This document shows positions 20,369-29,212 of a stretch of DNA of 64,000 nt, one piece after another. The position numbers were made by a program, and so were the translations under genes. The stretch is from Psychrobacter sp. NG254 (GTDB lineage Bacteria > Pseudomonadota > Gammaproteobacteria > Pseudomonadales > Moraxellaceae). Location of the stretch: assembly GCF_015277735.1 (NCBI RefSeq), contig NZ_JADHDA010000002.1, positions 1-64,000 of the forward strand, given 5' to 3'. Below the pieces are notes generated by a model. That model was not told the DNA's origin and made no database searches. It worked only from the letters and a program-made list of their open reading frames with translations. Position 1 is the first letter of the stretch. Every line of letters begins with the position of its first letter.

Positions 20369-21583
20369 ATGTCTACCTCATCCAGCCTGCCCTCCTCACG
20401 TTTTACCTTTTGGCTAGTGCTGTGCGCCATCATACTGCTGGCGACCAATATGCGCGCGCCTATCGTAGCGCTTGGCTCTATTGCCCCAGTGGTGCAAGAA
20501 GCACTCGATATCTCTGAGTTTCAAATTGGCTGGCTAGGCGCAGTTCCTATGCTAACGTTTGCGATTGGGGCGCTCATCTCTCCAACCATTGGCAAACGAT
20601 TCGGACTGGAAAACACGCTGATTGCGATGATTGGGCTATTAACCGCCGGTATGATTATTCGTACGGTTATCCCCACTTGGTCTGGGTTTTTAATCGGGAC
20701 ATTACTGCTAACCTTGGCCATCGGCTTTGCCAATACACTAGCGTCCCCTGTTATCAAGCAGCGCACACCCAAGCATATCCCATTGATAACGGGGCTTTTT
20801 AGTTTGACGATGACAGTAACGGCAGGCATCGTCGCAGGCGTTGTACTGCCACTATCTGAGCAAGTGGGCTGGCAATGGGCACTGGGTGGATGGTCGCTAT
20901 TGGGCATTTTTGCGATCGTTATTTGGCTATTTTTACGTGTGCGTTTGGGCTCTTCGAACCATCAAGCGATTGTGCCCTCTATATCGGAGACCTCTGATAT
21001 ATCGATGTGGCGTACGCCTTTTGCGTGGCAGATAGCTGTGTTTATGGGGCTACAGTCCTTGTTATTTTATACCGTCGCCAGTTTTTTGCCATCCATTTGG
21101 GTCAGTAAAGGTTTGTCTGTGGTGAGTGCCGGGCAAATGAATTCCGTGTTTCAGTTTATGGCACCCGTCTCTATTTTGAGTCTGACATGGCTCATCAATC
21201 GTGGTCGCCCGATCCAAGCGCTCGCGGTGTTTGCTGCGGTGCTCAATGTGGTTGGGGTGTTGGGTGTCAGCTATCTATCGACTGATTTGGCATGGCTCTG
21301 GTCAGGAATGATGGGCATGGGATGTGCGGCGATTTTTACCTTGAGCATGATGCTGTTCTCATTGCGAACCTACACCACCAATCAGGCAAGCGAGCTGTCT
21401 GGTATGGCGCAAGCCGTTGGCTATGTCATTGCATTTTTTGGGCCGTTAGGCACCGGTTGGCTCCATGAAACGACGAGCAGCTGGAGCATACCGCTTCTTA
21501 TCCTGCTAGTACTGATGATGCTAAACGTGGTGATTGCTTGGCTCATCAGTCGCCCGGTCATGGTCGATGGCAAATATATTTAA
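20369..21583 (+). CDS. MFS transporter, CynX/NimT-like
   Basis: A 404-residue protein with about twelve hydrophobic segments, of the major facilitator superfamily. The N-terminal stretch NMRAPIVALGSIAPVVQEAL resembles the NLRP-type signature of cyanate/nitroimidazole (CynX/NimT) transporters; the substrate cannot be read from sequence. The start at 20369 has no clear ribosome-binding site. It is transcribed alone after the nqrM terminator and before tesA; a palindromic AAAGCTTT pair near 21590-21625 may mark its end. Confidence 0.85.
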   Translation: MSTSSSLPSSRFTFWLVLCAIILLATNMRAPIVALGSIAPVVQEALDISEFQIGWLGAVPMLTFAIGALISPTIGKRFGLENTLIAMIGLLTAGMIIRTVIPTWSGFLIGTLLLTLAIGFANTLASPVIKQRTPKHIPLITGLFSLTMTVTAGIVAGVVLPLSEQVGWQWALGGWSLLGIFAIVIWLFLRVRLGSSNHQAIVPSISETSDISMWRTPFAWQIAVFMGLQSLLFYTVASFLPSIWVSKGLSVVSAGQMNSVFQFMAPVSILSLTWLINRGRPIQALAVFAAVLNVVGVLGVSYLSTDLAWLWSGMMGMGCAAIFTLSMMLFSLRTYTTNQASELSGMAQAVGYVIAFFGPLGTGWLHETTSSWSIPLLILLVLMMLNVVIAWLISRPVMVDGKYI

Positions 21584-21723
21584 CGCTAAAAAAGCTTTAA
21601 TTTTAACAAAGCTTTGATTGCTAAAGCGCAATAAAAAGACCCTTACATTAACCGTAGGGCAATACTGGTCTCTGTCGTATTTTGCTACACTGGTTCGATT
21701 GCATATAGGACAGAATAATTATC

Positions 21724-22599
21724 ATGAAAGTATCTTCTCATTTCTCTCGAAACTTGCCAGCAATGGCAGTGCTGACCATCGCCGTGGCTATCAGTGGTTG
21801 CCAAAAAGACGCTGAACCAACTGACGCGACTGATTCGCAAAATACCAGTTCGCAAAACACTGACGTTCAAGCCATCAATACTCAAACAAGCACTCAAACC
21901 AATACCAGCCAAGTCACGGCTGACGCGCCAGTATCCACTGACCAACAAATCAATTCGCCACTGACGATATTAGCGCTTGGCGACTCATTGACTGAAGGTC
22001 TTGGTGTTGATAGTGATGCCAATTATCCTGCGCAATTAGAAGCCAGCTTAAAAGAGTTGGGCTATACCAATGCCAAAGTCATCAACTCAGGTCTAAGCGG
22101 TGAAACCAGTACTGGCTTAGTGAATCGTCTAGATTGGGTAGCGCAGACCAAACCTGATATTACTATTTTGACAATTGGTGCCAATGATGCCATTCGCGGC
22201 TTAGATGTGGTTACCATTGAAAAAAACATCCGTACTGCGGTTAAGACTCTACAAGACAATGGTAGTCACGTTATCTTGGGTGGTATGTCGATTTATGACA
22301 ATCTCGGTAATGACTATGTTTCCGCGTTTTCAGACATCTACCCTCGTGTGGCCAAAGACATGAATGTGCCACTTATTCCCTTCTTTTTAGAAGGTGTGGG
22401 CGGTGACCCTGAGCTGAACCAAGCCGATGCGATTCATCCAACCAAGGAAGGCTATCAGATTATCGTCAAAGACAATATCTTGCCTATTTTAAAGCCTGAG
22501 ATTGAAAAATTGAAAGCCAGTAATAGCACTAATACGACAGCATCAAAAACGCCTAATGAACTAGCATCAAACAATACGCCAACTGAGACCACGCAATGA
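21724..22599 (+). CDS. tesA: SGNH hydrolase, TesA-like lipoprotein esterase
   Basis: Predicted periplasmic acyl-CoA thioesterase I / lysophospholipase-type hydrolase. 291 residues: signal peptide with lipobox ISGC (C26), a long Q/T/S-rich linker (about 27-78), then the SGNH core with block I GDSLTEGLG (nucleophile S88), block II glycine in NSGLSGE, block III GANDA (N154) and block V DAIHP (D235, H238), and a disordered tail. E. coli TesA has a cleaved signal, not a lipid anchor, so this version is anchored. It overlaps the ABC ATPase gene by 4 bp (ATGA). In E. coli, tesA is also next to the ybbA-ybbP pair. Confidence 0.92.
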   Translation: MKVSSHFSRNLPAMAVLTIAVAISGCQKDAEPTDATDSQNTSSQNTDVQAINTQTSTQTNTSQVTADAPVSTDQQINSPLTILALGDSLTEGLGVDSDANYPAQLEASLKELGYTNAKVINSGLSGETSTGLVNRLDWVAQTKPDITILTIGANDAIRGLDVVTIEKNIRTAVKTLQDNGSHVILGGMSIYDNLGNDYVSAFSDIYPRVAKDMNVPLIPFFLEGVGGDPELNQADAIHPTKEGYQIIVKDNILPILKPEIEKLKASNSTNTTASKTPNELASNNTPTETTQ

Positions 22600-23309
22600 C
22601 ATCATCACCTTCAGCGGACACAGTGACGACGCCTACCGCTACAGAAAAAGCATTATTGACCGCCTCGCATTTAAACAAAACCGTGCAAGTCGGTGAGCAG
22701 ACTCTATCTATTATTAAAGATGTGAACGTTCATATTAATGCGGGCGAGTTTGTGGTCATTGTGGGCAAGTCTGGCTCTGGTAAATCGACGTTATTGGGAT
22801 TGCTGGCCGCATTAGACTACCCTGACAGTGGCACGGTTGAGCTGGCAGGTCAAATGCTCAGCAGCCTTGATGAAGATGCACTGGCGGCTATCCGTCAGCG
22901 TGACATGGGCTTTGTGTTTCAGTCATTTCATCTACTGCCAACGTTAACCGTGGCAGAGAATATTGCCTTTCCGTTAGATATCGCACGACAGCCAAACCCT
23001 GCACGAGTTGATGAGTTAATCGAAGCCGTTGGACTCGGTCATAGACGTGATAGCTTGCCCAATCAATTATCAGGTGGTGAGCAGCAACGTACTGCTGTCG
23101 CTCGCGCACTGGTCTCGCATCCAAAAATCGTGTTCGCGGATGAACCTACGGGTAACTTGGATGAGCAAAACGCCGACCAAGTCATGCAGCTATTGTTAGA
23201 TTTACGACAAAAAGTCGGTTCAGCATTGGTCGTCGTGACCCATGACCCTGCACTGGCGGACATGGCAGATCGCGTCATTACCATGCATGATGGACAGGTT
23301 GAGAGCTAA
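22596..23309 (+). CDS. ybbA: ABC transporter ATPase, YbbA/LolD-like
   Basis: 237-residue nucleotide-binding subunit of the MacB/LolD family, which powers FtsX-like permeases. Walker A GKSGSGKST, Q-loop FVFQSFHLLP, signature LSGGEQQRTAVARAL, Walker B IVFADEPTGNLD and H-loop VVVTHD are all intact. The start overlaps the tesA stop. The matching permease gene is the one at 24054, but an unrelated gene lies between them. Confidence 0.92.
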   Translation: MTSSPSADTVTTPTATEKALLTASHLNKTVQVGEQTLSIIKDVNVHINAGEFVVIVGKSGSGKSTLLGLLAALDYPDSGTVELAGQMLSSLDEDALAAIRQRDMGFVFQSFHLLPTLTVAENIAFPLDIARQPNPARVDELIEAVGLGHRRDSLPNQLSGGEQQRTAVARALVSHPKIVFADEPTGNLDEQNADQVMQLLLDLRQKVGSALVVVTHDPALADMADRVITMHDGQVES

Positions 23310-23348
23310 ATAAGAATTTTTTCTTCATTTTTAAATAAGGTCAGTGCG

Positions 23349-24026
23349 ATGGAAGCTCTCGAAATAGAAAGGTTAGCAAAGCAGCTAATTGCTGGCAATT
23401 TCACTTTTGAAACCGAAGACTATAGCCAAGCCATTAATAAATTAGTTTCAATCTATAAACTAGATAACGCGCTTTATTATCTAAAACAGATGGCTAGCTC
23501 AGACGATTATTCCATTATTTTTGCACTCTCCTTTATATTAGAGCATTACTCAAAACCTTTTATCAATGCGAACAAAGACGAGGTAAGTCAGCTTACTTTA
23601 CAAGCAATAAACAAGGGATATTGTAGCGCGAATTGCTATCTTCTATATCCCTTAGTTTACTTTATGGAACATGATGAAGAGTATCTTTGTTTTTTGGAAT
23701 TACTACACAATCGGCAAAACACACTACAGAATGATGTATTAAGACATCTGTATTACTTTGATACTCACAAATACGAAAAGTTGAACCGCCTCAGTGAACA
23801 GCTAGACTTTTCTTTGTTTTATAGCTTACCTAGCGAAATAGATAGCCAATGGTTTGAGCAGCAAGTAAAAGGTAAATCTCTTCTTTATCAAAAAGTAGTG
23901 TCTAGTGCGGTATACAAGAAAGTCAAAGATAAAAAATTCGTTCATTCGTTAACTGATATGACAGATGCAGAGTTGTTCGACTTTATCTATATTTGGTTAC
24001 CTGATGAAACCTCTAAAACATCTTAA
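23349..24026 (+). CDS. Unknown protein inserted between ABC ATPase and permease genes
   Basis: 225 residues, not recognised. It is predominantly helical, with repeated aromatic/leucine patterns that look like a helical-repeat fold; no signal peptide, membrane segment or catalytic motif is visible. AAGG eight bases before the ATG supports translation. Codon use is more AT-rich than in the flanking ybbA and ybbP genes. It separates an ATPase and a permease that are normally adjacent, suggesting insertion into an existing operon. An immunity-like or adaptor role would be guesswork. Confidence 0.7.
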   Translation: MEALEIERLAKQLIAGNFTFETEDYSQAINKLVSIYKLDNALYYLKQMASSDDYSIIFALSFILEHYSKPFINANKDEVSQLTLQAINKGYCSANCYLLYPLVYFMEHDEEYLCFLELLHNRQNTLQNDVLRHLYYFDTHKYEKLNRLSEQLDFSLFYSLPSEIDSQWFEQQVKGKSLLYQKVVSSAVYKKVKDKKFVHSLTDMTDAELFDFIYIWLPDETSKTS

Positions 24027-24053
24027 CACTTCTATCGATTAAGCAAAAAACTT

Positions 24054-26675
24054 ATGACTAAAGCCACAATCACAGAAAACGATACTGCTATCAATAATAA
24101 AACTGCTAATGCTAAAAGTGGCGGTTTTTTTAGCAGCCGAACCTTAGGCGCACAGGCTTTGTCTCGCAGTTGGTGGCGACGCTGGGTATATCCCCTGCTA
24201 TTCCTACTTACGTTGATGCTATCGCTTGCGACTTATCTGACATTGGACTCTATCCAACAGTCAGTAAACACCTATGTCAATGACAATCAGCTGGCACTCG
24301 TTGGTGGTGACTTAATACTAGAAAGCAATCAAGCATGGCCTGAGGAAGTATTAGCACAGGTACAGACATTACCTGATAGCCAAACGGTTTATGATTATCA
24401 GTTCAATGCTATGTTGGTCGCAGCAGACCAAACGCTATTGGCTCGTATCAAAGGTGTCACGGCGGCCTATCCTTTATACGGTGAGGTTGAACTGGCATCA
24501 GGCAAACCCTTGTCCGAGCAGCTAAGTACAACAAACGTGGTGGTTGCGCCTGAGGTTCTTAGAAGTTTAAACGTGTCGATTGGTGACAGTATCAATATTG
24601 GTGAGGGAAAATTCACCATCAGTGATGAGCTCGTCAAAGAGCCGGATCGCCCACTAACGGCCTTTGGCTTTGGTGGTCGCGTCATGATGCAGCAAGACGC
24701 CTTAGAAGCGACCGATCTAATCGGTCAGCGCAGCCGAGTCAGTTACCAAATCGAGATGGCAGGCACGCCAGAAGTCATTGCCACTCAGCGTGAGCAGTTG
24801 ACGCAGATGCTCGTCAACTATCCTGATATAGAGATGTCTGACCCTACCTCAGAGGAGACATCTGTCTCACGTATCTCTGATAATGTATTGATGTTCCTTA
24901 AGCTATTAGTCATTGCCGTTCTATTATTATCTGCGGTTGCCATGTATGGGGTCATCACCGCGTTTGTGACCAAGCAGCAATCCAACGATGCTATACGCAT
25001 GGCGCTGGGTGAGACCAATCGTTCGATTAAGCGTAGCTATTACTGGCTGCTATTAATCATGTCTGTCTTGGCCTGCGTCGCTGCCGTATCGCTAAGCCTT
25101 GTATTACTCAAGATTGGTCAGCCGTATCTGACAGCTATTTTACCGTCAGATTTAGGATTGGCGATTAATCCGATTAGTATCTTCAAGACGATTGTCATCG
25201 CCCTTGTCATGACGCTACTGATTACCCAGCGCAGTCTGCGCGCGCTTGATGGTACGAAACCTGCGGCACTGCTTAATCAAAGTACTGGTCAATCATCAAA
25301 ACGTTTGCCTTGGCAGCAGCGGATACCATTGTTACGCTATGGTTTATTATTCATCGGACTCTATGCCTTCCTAGCTTATGAAGTGCAATCTTTAGCGTTG
25401 GGCGCACAGATACTGGTCGGATTGATTGTATTCATCGCGATATTTTGGGCATTGGCACGCGGTTGGCTCTGGTTGCTGGCGCGCATCGCTACTGGTAAAA
25501 AAATCAGCTGGATGCAGCGCATTGCCATTCATAACTTGGCGCGTAAAGGCAATCAGTCAGCGTTGTTCTTTGTGACATTATCATTATCCGTTGCGGTATT
25601 GACCCTTATCACGTCGATTAATCACAGTATCAATGAGCAGTTTATCAATGCGTATCCTGAAGATGCGCCGAATCTGTTTTTGTTAGATGTGCAAACCGAG
25701 CAGCACGATAAGATAGACAGTATTCTCAAAGAACCTGTGACGTATTATCCAGTGATTCGAGCACGTATCGGTACGGCCAATGGTGTCGAACCCAAAGATA
25801 TCGACGCGCCTGAAGGCGAAGACGACCCTACTCGCGTGTTCAATCTAAGTTATTCCGATACGATCATGGACACAGAGTTCATTACTGAGTCGCTGACTGA
25901 CGATGCGCTTTATACGCCCATTGAAAATCAAGATGCGAGTGCCTCTGCGATTTCGCAAGTGCAGCCATTGTCTATTTTGGACACGGCAGCCGAAATGCTG
26001 AACGTCGGCATGGGTGATCAGATCAGCTTTAATATTCAAGGTATCGAGTTGGTTGGCGAGATTACCAGTATTCGCTCGCGTTTCGAGCGTGGCCCTAGTC
26101 CGTTTTTCTACTTCTTATTTGAGCCTGAGATACTGGCTAGCGCACCGCAAATTCAATTTGCGACGGCGCATGTCTCTGCCGATGATATTCCTGACCTGCA
26201 AGGTGAGCTGGTACGCGAATTCCCTGCTGTGACCAGTATTGACGGTACGATTATCGCGGAGCAAGTCCAAGGGTTGGTCGCGCAGATGAGCCGCTTGGTC
26301 TATATCTTTACGTTGCTTGCCTTGCTCACGGGCATCATGGTGCTCATCAGCTCGCTACTCTCTACGTCACAAGATCGTATGAAAGAGAGTGCTTCGTTTA
26401 GGCTACTCGGTATGCAAAAGCGTGACTTGTACATGCTCAATATTTTAGAGCTGGGTGTGCTTGGGATTAGTGCGGCGACATTTGCGGTGATTATCGCTAC
26501 TGGCGGTGCGTGGCTGGCGGTTACTCAGTGGTTCAATCTGCGCTTTAGTGTGCCGTGGGCAAACTTAGGACTTGGCGGTATTGCGTTAGTTGCCTTGCTG
26601 TTTGCCATTGCTATTATTTATGTACGCTTGGTGATTGGACGCGGGATTATGGCTAGGGTGCGGGCGATGGTTTAA
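24054..26675 (+). CDS. ybbP: FtsX-like ABC transporter permease, YbbP family
   Basis: 873-residue inner-membrane permease predicted to work with the YbbA-like ATPase and, by E. coli analogy, with TesA, probably in moving or presenting lipophilic substrates; the exact substrate is unknown. One N-terminal transmembrane helix (about 45-65), a first periplasmic domain, a helix cluster around 280-480 with an internal FtsX-type unit, a second periplasmic domain (about 520-720) and a last FtsX unit with three helices to the end. The length fits the family (about 800). A terminator follows directly. Confidence 0.9.
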   Translation: MTKATITENDTAINNKTANAKSGGFFSSRTLGAQALSRSWWRRWVYPLLFLLTLMLSLATYLTLDSIQQSVNTYVNDNQLALVGGDLILESNQAWPEEVLAQVQTLPDSQTVYDYQFNAMLVAADQTLLARIKGVTAAYPLYGEVELASGKPLSEQLSTTNVVVAPEVLRSLNVSIGDSINIGEGKFTISDELVKEPDRPLTAFGFGGRVMMQQDALEATDLIGQRSRVSYQIEMAGTPEVIATQREQLTQMLVNYPDIEMSDPTSEETSVSRISDNVLMFLKLLVIAVLLLSAVAMYGVITAFVTKQQSNDAIRMALGETNRSIKRSYYWLLLIMSVLACVAAVSLSLVLLKIGQPYLTAILPSDLGLAINPISIFKTIVIALVMTLLITQRSLRALDGTKPAALLNQSTGQSSKRLPWQQRIPLLRYGLLFIGLYAFLAYEVQSLALGAQILVGLIVFIAIFWALARGWLWLLARIATGKKISWMQRIAIHNLARKGNQSALFFVTLSLSVAVLTLITSINHSINEQFINAYPEDAPNLFLLDVQTEQHDKIDSILKEPVTYYPVIRARIGTANGVEPKDIDAPEGEDDPTRVFNLSYSDTIMDTEFITESLTDDALYTPIENQDASASAISQVQPLSILDTAAEMLNVGMGDQISFNIQGIELVGEITSIRSRFERGPSPFFYFLFEPEILASAPQIQFATAHVSADDIPDLQGELVREFPAVTSIDGTIIAEQVQGLVAQMSRLVYIFTLLALLTGIMVLISSLLSTSQDRMKESASFRLLGMQKRDLYMLNILELGVLGISAATFAVIIATGGAWLAVTQWFNLRFSVPWANLGLGGIALVALLFAIAIIYVRLVIGRGIMARVRAMV

Positions 26676-26701
26676 GCGTATTCGGTTTTGGCTTTATACG
26701 A

Positions 26702-26727
26702 AAAAACCCCTTAATTGGGGTTTTTAA
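26702..26727 (+). terminator. Terminator after the ABC permease gene
   Basis: AAAAACCCC (26702-26710) pairs with GGGGTTTTT (26717-26725) around TTAATT. It marks the boundary to the AT-rich insert that begins right behind it. Confidence 0.88.
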
Positions 26728-26835
26728 GTCATTATTATCTGCTAGTTTAGGTAAGGTAAGGGTTAAGATTAGAAATATTTCTGAACACTTAAAACCCAAA
26801 CTTAATCTTTAACTGACGATAAAGGAAGTAATTAA

Positions 26836-27354
26836 ATGGATCCTTATGAATCTCAATTTAAACTACGGACCGCAAACTCATCGTACTGGCATAGTAAGGC
26901 TAGTGACTTACTCATATCGGCAAAAGTTTTATGGGAAGCAATGGATAGTAGTGATGCTAACGCTGTCGCATGCTGGTCATCCTATAAGATGCTAATAGGC
27001 TTATCCTTTGAATTACTCTTCAAATCAATTTCTATTCAAAGAGGTCTCAACTTTTCTGCTACACATCAGCTAGTTGATCTTGCCAATTCAGCAAACCTGA
27101 AACTAACAAAGGGTGAGGAAGATATATTAAGAGTATTAACTGAATATATACTTTGGGATGGTAAGTATCCTGTTCCTCACAAAAAAATTCATTTAGAAAA
27201 CCATTGGAAACATGAGAACAAAGTAGCTTATGACAGCAAAAAGCATGGAAATCTAATCTTCCAGAGGCAAAACGATAAACTTGATTTTGATGAGCTTGCA
27301 AAAATATGGAGGAAATATTCTGATATCTATATGATTGAGCATACAAAAATATAA
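26836..27354 (+). CDS. HEPN-like helical protein of an AT-rich two-gene island
   Basis: 172 residues, all-helical. DLLISAKVLWEA, the core YKMLIGLSFELLFKSIS, then THQLVDLA and WDGKYPVP resemble the HEPN fold seen in nucleotidyltransferase partners and defence proteins (typical: H-x-L..L and GRYP). The HEPN ribonuclease motif R-x4-6-H is not found, so RNase activity is not supported; it may be a regulatory or substrate-binding HEPN. A strong AAAGGAAG lies before the ATG. The HNH nuclease gene starts 23 bp downstream, so the two are probably one operon. Codon use is far more AT-rich than the surrounding genes. The family call rests on eye comparison. Confidence 0.55.
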   Translation: MDPYESQFKLRTANSSYWHSKASDLLISAKVLWEAMDSSDANAVACWSSYKMLIGLSFELLFKSISIQRGLNFSATHQLVDLANSANLKLTKGEEDILRVLTEYILWDGKYPVPHKKIHLENHWKHENKVAYDSKKHGNLIFQRQNDKLDFDELAKIWRKYSDIYMIEHTKI

Positions 27355-27377
27355 ATTAATATCAATAGGTACTTTCC

Positions 27378-28793
27378 ATGGAAAAATGTTATTTATGCGG
27401 TTTAGAGTTTAATGGCTCATCTGTAAAAAAGCACAAAGAACATATAATTCAGCAAGCTATAGGTGGAAGCCTCACATCTAAAAATATACTATGTGAAAGA
27501 TGTGGTTCAAAGCTTAACGATGATATAGATATAGATTTTAATAAAATATTTGAACAGACATCAGTATTATTGGGAATAAAAAGAGATAGAAAGGATATAA
27601 ATGGAAAGCAGATAACAGGAAATCATCAGGCTTTCATACCTGAAATACAAAAAATACTGGATGAGAGGAAGATAGGGGTAACTTGGTCTAAAGGAAAAGT
27701 ACACCCTAACAAACCTTTTGAAATATATAGCGATGATGGCAAAAAAGTAACAATCTACTCAAACTCAGAAACAGCTAAATATTTTAAGAAAAAAGTAGTT
27801 TCTGATTTTAAAAATAAAAATCCTTGTATACCTTTACCAGAGATAGTATTTTGTGACGACTTATATGGCATGACTTCTTTTGACTTTAAAATGGATAATT
27901 ATACATTTAAGCAAGGTTTAGCTAAAATAGCAGTAAACTACGCTTCATTTCATGAAATACCTAGAGATGAACTAAACTTAGTACTACAAATTGAAGATAA
28001 TAGTAATACCGCTAATTTTAAAGAAGCTAAATCTGTAATGTTTTTTTATCCTTTAGGTATAATTGATAAAATAATTGAAGATTATAAACCTAAATTCCAG
28101 CCATATCCTATACATACTTTAATATTATTCAATTCTATACTCAACCCAAAATTACTAGTATGTTATATAGAGTTATTCTCAACTTATCAATACTATGTTG
28201 TTCTAAGTGATAATTATTCAGGGCCTAGCATTTATGAGTTTTATACTCAAAAAATACTTCCTGAGGAAGAGGTGGTTTTTGAACCATATAGACAGTACTA
28301 CAAAGATCGCTCGAGTATCCTATCCTCATTAAATATATCTAAAGAAGAACTTATTAACGCTTATTTGAATAAAAGTGATAGCGAAAGTGATGAGCAGGTT
28401 GAATGTAAACTAATTACTAGAAAGAGAAATGAGCGACGGTATGATATATCCTTAAAGAAATATTTAGAAGATATTATAGATTTTACTGTCTTTGAAAAAA
28501 TACATGAATTTGATAACAATACTGATGCATATAGTTTAAATGTATTTAAGGAATTAACTATTAATCTAAATCTCTTTTTTCATACTGACGAAAATGGTGA
28601 ATATATTTTTAGTATTGAAAGTTTCAGACAATACTATATTGACAGTGAAGGAGAGAAGGTCGATTATATTGATGAATTATTCAGTAAATATAAGAATATA
28701 CTAAAAGATATAAAAGCATATAACCATCAAAAATTCTATGATTTACAGAGGTTTCATAATAGTAGAAATATAGATAAAAAATTATCTAACTAA
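27378..28793 (+). CDS. HNH endonuclease-domain protein with a large unknown C-terminal region
   Basis: 471 residues. The first 50 hold a zinc-knuckle HNH fold: C4 and C7 (CYLC), E21-H22 (KEHII), N36, C39 and C42 (CERC) and N47, as in HNH_5-type nucleases (PF14279), predicted to cut DNA. The remaining 420 residues are not recognised; they look soluble, rich in K, I, N, D and Y, and end in a charged helical region. The gene is extremely AT-rich with many ATA, AGA and TTA codons, unlike the flanks, so recent transfer is likely. Paired with the HEPN-like gene upstream; a defence role is inferred from such domain pairings, not shown. Confidence 0.75.
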   Translation: MEKCYLCGLEFNGSSVKKHKEHIIQQAIGGSLTSKNILCERCGSKLNDDIDIDFNKIFEQTSVLLGIKRDRKDINGKQITGNHQAFIPEIQKILDERKIGVTWSKGKVHPNKPFEIYSDDGKKVTIYSNSETAKYFKKKVVSDFKNKNPCIPLPEIVFCDDLYGMTSFDFKMDNYTFKQGLAKIAVNYASFHEIPRDELNLVLQIEDNSNTANFKEAKSVMFFYPLGIIDKIIEDYKPKFQPYPIHTLILFNSILNPKLLVCYIELFSTYQYYVVLSDNYSGPSIYEFYTQKILPEEEVVFEPYRQYYKDRSSILSSLNISKEELINAYLNKSDSESDEQVECKLITRKRNERRYDISLKKYLEDIIDFTVFEKIHEFDNNTDAYSLNVFKELTINLNLFFHTDENGEYIFSIESFRQYYIDSEGEKVDYIDELFSKYKNILKDIKAYNHQKFYDLQRFHNSRNIDKKLSN

Positions 28794-28890
28794 TATTTTT
28801 ATTGAGTTATAGATATCACCTATTTTTTATTAAGCTTTTGTCCATTTAACAATACTCACCTTAGGGAGCGTTTTAGCCTCGATTGAAGTG

Positions 28891-28996
28891 GTAGCTTGGT
28901 AGAGTGTGACGCTTACAGCACCTTGCACAGAAGTAGTCGCTCGAACGTTGGAACACTACTTTGTTTAGGTGCTGTGCGCCACAGAATGCCAACTAC
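28891..28996. repeat. Long imperfect inverted repeat, possible structured RNA or mobile palindrome
   Basis: Nested pairings bring both ends together: GTAG (28891-28894) with CTAC (28993-28996), ACAGCACCT (28915-28923) with AGGTGCTGT (28967-28975), and AAGTAGT (28931-28937) with ACTACTT (28955-28961), with further partial matches between. The GC content is clearly higher than in the island it follows. No gene is inside. It could be a small RNA, a REP/MITE-like element, or the scar edge of the island. Confidence 0.55.
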
Positions 28997-29027
28997 AAGC
29001 GCAAAGTAGGATTAGCTACAAAAACAG

Positions 29028-29059
29028 AACGCCTTCTATTCACCTAGAAGGCGTTTTTT
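29028..29059 (+). terminator. Terminator before avtA
   Basis: AACGCCTTCTA (29028-29038) and TAGAAGGCGTT (29045-29055) form a perfect 11-bp stem with a 6-base loop and a T-run. It is 235 bp behind the HNH gene and directly behind the long hairpin, so it may terminate a small RNA made from 28.9 kb. Confidence 0.9.
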
Positions 29060-29212
29060 GCTTCGTAGGGCGTATAGCCATATAAACCAATATCAGCCAT
29101 GTAGTTTGCTTATTTATTGGGGGGATTACCTAGCCCTCATTTGCTATACTAGCCTAACTTTTATCAATCAAATCCCTTCTTACAACATCCTCCAAAACAG
29201 CATGGTAGTCTT

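Larger units (their letters stand above)
28794..29212. other. Spacer between the AT-rich island and avtA
   Basis: No ORF. It holds a long imperfect hairpin (28891-28996), a terminator (29028-29059), and a TATACT box at 29145-29150 that may be the avtA -10, without a well-spaced -35. Confidence 0.6.

Noticed and set aside
26836..27354. The HEPN-like protein as a HEPN ribonuclease toxin
   Set aside because: No R-x4-6-H motif is present, so RNase activity cannot be supported from sequence.
28891..28996. The long hairpin as an integron attC site
   Set aside because: No matching RYYYAAC/GTTRRRY core pair at the ends and no integrase or cassette array nearby.
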